Of a DNA stretch of 7,765 nucleotides, positions 5,648-7,765 are shown piece by piece. Every line of letters begins with the position of its first letter. Position 1 is the first letter of the stretch. The translations under genes and the position numbers were made by a program. This stretch comes from an uncultured Mailhella sp. (GTDB lineage: Bacteria; Desulfobacterota; Desulfovibrionia; Desulfovibrionales; Desulfovibrionaceae): positions 1 through 7,765 of the forward strand of contig NZ_CAJJIC010000113.1 in assembly GCF_905187505.1 (NCBI RefSeq). The letters are read 5' to 3'. Below the pieces are notes generated by a model. That model ran no database searches and was not told the origin of the DNA. It saw nothing but the letters and a program-made list of their open reading frames with translations.

Positions 5648-6673
5648 ATGAACATACTGCTTGCCGGAGGCGCGGGGTATATAGGGTCTCACACTGCTGT
5701 GGAACTTATCGGCGCCGGACATGACGTTGTCATTGTGGACAACTACAGCAACAGCTCCCCGGAAGTCGTCCACCGCATCGAGAGACTAACGGGAAAAGTC
5801 GTACCGGCCTTTCGTGCGGATGTGCGTGATGCCAAGGCCGTGTCAGAGATCATGGCGGCGCATCCCATAGACTGCGTCATTCATTTTGCCGGTCTGAAGG
5901 CAGTGGGGGAATCCGTAAGAAAGCCTTTGGAGTATTACGACAACAACATCAACACCACGCTTACGCTGCTTGCGTGCATGAAGAAGGCCGGCGTGCACAA
6001 CATCGTGTTTTCCTCTTCCGCTACCGTGTACGGCGAGGAAAATGCCATTCCCTATGTGGAAACCATGAAGAAGGGCAGTTGTTCCAATCCGTACGGCTGG
6101 ACCAAGTCCATGATGGAACAGATTCTGGAAGATGCGGCCGTGGCCGATCCCGAACTGTCCGTGGTGCTTCTGCGCTATTTCAATCCCATAGGTGCGCATG
6201 AGTCCGGGCTCATCGGAGAAGACCCGCTGGGCACTCCCAACAATCTCATGCCCTATGTTGCGCAGGTCGCCGTGGGACGCAGAGACCATCTGACCATTTT
6301 CGGCAACGATTATCCCACGCCTGACGGTACCTGTCGTCGCGACTACATCCACGTGGTCGATTTGGCTGTCGGACACGTGAAGGCCGTGGAATTTGCCGCA
6401 TCCCACAAGGGAACGGAAGTGTTCAATCTCGGTACGGGCAATCCGTACAGCGTGCTCGACATTGTCGCTGCCTTTGAGCGCAACAGCGGCGTTCCCGTCC
6501 GTTATGAATTCGGCCCCCGCCGCGCCGGAGACCTGCCGGAGTTCTGGGCCAATGCCGACAAGGCAAAAAAAGTGCTCGGCTGGGAGGCTTCCCGCAATCT
6601 CGACGACATGTGCCGCGACACCTGGAACTGGCAGCGCAAAAATCCCGAGGGCTACCGCACGGGCAGAGCGTAG
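5648..6673 (+). CDS. galE: UDP-glucose 4-epimerase
   Basis: This 341-residue cytoplasmic, NAD-dependent extended short-chain dehydrogenase interconverts UDP-glucose and UDP-galactose. The N-terminal NAD motif is GGAGYIGSHT (residues 7-16), with the acidic Asp31 at the end of the second strand (VDNYSNS). The catalytic triad is intact: Ser124 in SSSATVYG (122-129), Tyr149 and Lys153 in NPYGWTK (147-153), at the same numbering as in E. coli GalE. HFAGLKAVGES (79-89), LRYFNPIGAHESG in the middle and CRRDYIHVVDLA toward the C-terminus are family signatures. Length matches the usual 330-345. It follows kpsS by 27 bases and is followed by a hairpin terminator. In this locus it most likely supplies UDP-galactose both as a sugar donor and as substrate for the Glf encoded upstream. 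A closely related UDP-GlcNAc or UDP-GalNAc epimerase activity cannot be excluded from sequence alone. Confidence 0.95.
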   Translation: MNILLAGGAGYIGSHTAVELIGAGHDVVIVDNYSNSSPEVVHRIERLTGKVVPAFRADVRDAKAVSEIMAAHPIDCVIHFAGLKAVGESVRKPLEYYDNNINTTLTLLACMKKAGVHNIVFSSSATVYGEENAIPYVETMKKGSCSNPYGWTKSMMEQILEDAAVADPELSVVLLRYFNPIGAHESGLIGEDPLGTPNNLMPYVAQVAVGRRDHLTIFGNDYPTPDGTCRRDYIHVVDLAVGHVKAVEFAASHKGTEVFNLGTGNPYSVLDIVAAFERNSGVPVRYEFGPRRAGDLPEFWANADKAKKVLGWEASRNLDDMCRDTWNWQRKNPEGYRTGRA

Positions 6674-6722
6674 GAAGGCCTGTTTTTAGCCGAATTTCTG
6701 TTCTCCGAAGTCATGACAACGT

Positions 6723-6739
6723 CCGCAGATATCCTGCGG
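6723..6739 (+). repeat. Small inverted repeat between galE and the second barrel gene
   Basis: CCGCAG (6723-6728) and CTGCGG (6734-6739) form a 6-bp stem with a 5-base loop. No T-run follows. It may be part of a two-hairpin termination region with 6749-6775, or a protein-binding site. Confidence 0.45.
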
Positions 6740-6748
6740 ATTGAATAG

Positions 6749-6775
6749 CCGGGCCGGTTGTCGGCCCGGAGATTT
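6749..6775 (+). terminator. Intrinsic terminator after galE
   Basis: CCGGGCCG (6749-6756) and CGGCCCGG (6762-6769) form a perfect 8-bp G+C stem around GTTGT, followed by AGATTTT. The stem is strong and the T-run short (four), so termination may be partial. It would separate the kpsC-kpsS-galE transcript from the second barrel gene, 41 bases before the Shine-Dalgarno-ATG region ends at 6816. Confidence 0.6.
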
Positions 6776-6802
6776 TCCCGCATGGGAGATAACCTTCAAC
6801 AC

Positions 6803-6808
6803 GAGGAG
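6803..6808 (+). promoter_or_regulatory. Ribosome binding site of the second barrel gene
   Basis: GAGGAG lies 7 bases before the ATG at 6816 and is the best Shine-Dalgarno in the window. It fixes the start at 6816; an in-frame TTG at 6741 would put 25 residues, encoded partly by the terminator hairpin, ahead of a normal signal peptide. Confidence 0.85.
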
Positions 6809-6815
6809 ACTCGTT

Positions 6816-7523
6816 ATGAAAAAGTTTTGTTTGAGTGCCATTCTGGCCGCTGTTCTCATGTTGCCCTGTGCACAGGCCGCGTCCGCTGCTGAAGATACCA
6901 TGGGCGTGTATGTCGCTCCCCGCGTCACGCTGAACATTCAGCACTTCCGCGGCAACGTGTACGGCGATCAGGGCCTTGGCTACACCCATTCCACGCATGA
7001 CGTGAGCGTGGGCGGCGGTCTGGCCGTGGGCTACGACTTCAGCCGCAACCTCGACATGCCCTTCCGCATGGAACTCGAATACGCCGCCTACGGCTCCGTG
7101 TCCGACGACTTCCATGACGACGGCCATGCTTCCGCCATCGAGCTGGAAGAAAGCCTGCAGACCGTGCTGTTCAACGTGTACTGGGATCTGCATGACCTCA
7201 CCTTCTATCAGATCACTCCCTATGTGACTGCCGGCGCCGGTGTGGGCATCCTCAAGAGCGAGTACAGCTGGAACAACGGCGTGGAAAACTACGGCGGCGG
7301 CGCGAGCGACACCAAGGCCGTGTTTGCCGGTCAGATCGGTCTCGGCTTCTCCTACGCCATCAACGACACCTTTGCCGTTGATCTCGGCTATCGCTTCCTT
7401 GTGATGGGCGACGGCTTTGCCCGCGGCAACCTGTCCGATGCTTCTCAGAGCATTCGCGCCAACCTGAACACCGACCGCAACTTCGCTCACATGGTGAGCC
7501 TGGGTCTGCGCGCCACCTTCTAA
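6816..7523 (+). CDS. Small outer-membrane beta-barrel protein (copy 2)
   Basis: This 235-residue protein is predicted to be an 8-strand outer-membrane barrel of the OmpA-like/Opa-like class; its specific role is unknown. Residues 1 to about 24 form a signal peptide (KK, hydrophobic core, cleavage after ASA). Proposed strands start near residues 29, 63, 83, 116, 134, 168, 186 and 224, with longer, variable, acidic loops between them; the end RATF has the terminal Phe used for barrel assembly. Conserved blocks GYDF, PFRMELEY, TPYVTAGAG, AGQIGLGFSYA and DLGYRF show it is a paralogue of the 1585-2244 product. All nine arginines use CGC and Asn uses AAC throughout, with a strong Shine-Dalgarno and a strong downstream terminator, all fitting high expression as a separate gene. 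The mature protein has no cysteine. The Cys at 18 follows Pro, so it is not a lipobox. Confidence 0.9.
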   Translation: MKKFCLSAILAAVLMLPCAQAASAAEDTMGVYVAPRVTLNIQHFRGNVYGDQGLGYTHSTHDVSVGGGLAVGYDFSRNLDMPFRMELEYAAYGSVSDDFHDDGHASAIELEESLQTVLFNVYWDLHDLTFYQITPYVTAGAGVGILKSEYSWNNGVENYGGGASDTKAVFAGQIGLGFSYAINDTFAVDLGYRFLVMGDGFARGNLSDASQSIRANLNTDRNFAHMVSLGLRATF

Positions 7524-7540
7524 TACCTTAGGGTACCATC

Positions 7541-7571
7541 GCCCCCGGGCGCGTTCTGCGTGACCGGGGGC
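7541..7571 (+). repeat. First of two tandem hairpins after the second barrel gene
   Basis: GCCCCCGG (7541-7548) pairs perfectly with CCGGGGGC (7564-7571) around a 15-base loop. It starts 18 bases after the stop codon and has no T-run. It abuts the terminator stem at 7574, and GGGGCCGGCCCC (7567-7578) offers an alternative pairing between the two structures. It may protect the 3' end of the mRNA or aid termination. Confidence 0.55.
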
Positions 7572-7573
7572 CG

Positions 7574-7616
7574 GCCCCGCGGACGTGTCGATCTTCGCAC
7601 GTTCACGGGGCTTTTT
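7574..7616 (+). terminator. Strong intrinsic terminator after the second barrel gene
   Basis: The left arm 7574-7587 pairs with 7598-7611 as a 14-position stem with one mismatch and one G-U pair, around a 10-base loop, followed at once by TTTTT (7612-7616). This is the clearest intrinsic terminator in the window and ends the barrel transcript. Confidence 0.82.
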
Positions 7617-7765
7617 CATGCCCGAAGACGTTCGGCGTTCCCCCGGTCGGATTCTCGCAGGGCCGCTTTCGGGCCGAGGCGCCGTGTGCGGGAGGAGACG
7701 GGGCGCCTTCCGGCCTGTCCCCTGCTCTTGAAGAGCGATTGCCATGGTGCAAGGAAAGGAGTTTC
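7617..7765 (+). other. Gene-free leader with small inverted repeats before the next gene
   Basis: No coding frame of note is visible in these 149 bases. GCTCTT (7724-7729) and AAGAGC (7731-7736) form a palindrome around one G. TTGC (7739-7742) and GCAA (7749-7752) form a second inverted repeat. AAAGGAG (7755-7761) looks like the ribosome binding site of a gene starting just past the edge. An ATG at 7744 is also open to the edge but has a poorer ribosome site. I see no convincing -35/-10 pair and no recognisable riboswitch. Confidence 0.45.

Noticed and set aside
6741..6815. Upstream TTG start for barrel copy 2
   Set aside because: It would translate part of the terminator hairpin and bury the signal peptide 25 residues inside the protein. 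ATG 6816 has GAGGAG at proper spacing.
6867..6872. Cys18 of barrel copy 2 as a lipoprotein site
   Set aside because: The residues before it are L-M-L-P, and Pro at -1 is not allowed in a lipobox; an ordinary signal peptidase I site (ASA) follows.
7688..7706. GGAGAC-containing stretch resembling the B12 box of a cobalamin riboswitch
   Set aside because: Only the short GGAGAC core matches, and the upstream conserved cobalamin riboswitch segments are not seen in the available bases.
6711..7745. A 344-codon open frame on the minus strand across barrel copy 2
   Set aside because: It runs through two terminator hairpins and opposite a gene with a signal peptide, a good Shine-Dalgarno and a C-terminal barrel signature. 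The translation shows no family features.
1..7765. CRISPR array, tRNA, rRNA, insertion sequence or phage genes
   Set aside because: I looked on both strands and found no regularly spaced repeats, no tRNA-like T-loop with matching arms, no transposase motifs and no terminal inverted repeats around any gene.

Overview
This window comes from a Gram-negative bacterium and carries the lipid-linker end of a capsular polysaccharide locus. All genes read on the + strand. In order they are: the 3' end of an extremely AT-rich unidentified gene, glf (UDP-galactopyranose mutase), a small outer-membrane beta-barrel gene, kpsC and kpsS (Kdo transferases that build the poly-Kdo linker of ABC-transporter-dependent capsules), galE (UDP-glucose 4-epimerase), and a second, paralogous beta-barrel gene. 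The last bases end in a ribosome binding site for a gene starting just outside. Signal peptides, C-terminal-Phe barrels and KpsC/KpsS establish an outer membrane. The G+C-rich kps and barrel genes would fit a Desulfovibrionaceae-like member of the Desulfobacterota, but that placement is only an inference from general gene style.

Layout. Positions 1-263 are about 16% G+C (counted by hand) and encode an 86-residue C-terminal fragment. Composition then jumps within about 40 bases to above 50% in glf (285-1415), as expected where a swapped, serotype-specific polysaccharide segment meets more conserved flanking genes. A 169-base AT-rich spacer (1416-1584) holds a weak terminator-like hairpin, a possible promoter, a Fur-like palindrome and a strong hairpin abutting the Shine-Dalgarno of the first barrel gene (1585-2244, GTG start). 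kpsC (2283-4409) and kpsS (4409-5620) overlap at TGATG, and galE follows 27 bases later (5648-6673). A G+C-rich hairpin with a short T-run (6749-6775) separates galE from the second barrel gene (6816-7523), which is followed by tandem hairpins including a strong intrinsic terminator (7574-7616). The remaining 149 bases are a gene-free leader with two small inverted repeats.

How the genes work together. GalE interconverts UDP-glucose and UDP-galactose, and Glf converts UDP-galactopyranose to UDP-galactofuranose, so the locus can supply a galactofuranose donor for a surface glycan. KpsS and KpsC build the poly-Kdo linker on phosphatidylglycerol that anchors such capsules. The export genes (kpsMTED) and the CMP-Kdo supply genes are not in the window. 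The two barrel proteins are clear paralogues with a predicted 8-strand topology, differing in loop 2 charge, cysteine content and codon usage. I see no phage, transposon, CRISPR array, tRNA or rRNA. No wholly new system is evident; the most unusual points are the compositional cliff, the barrel paralogues flanking kpsC-kpsS-galE, and the structured leader of the first barrel gene.
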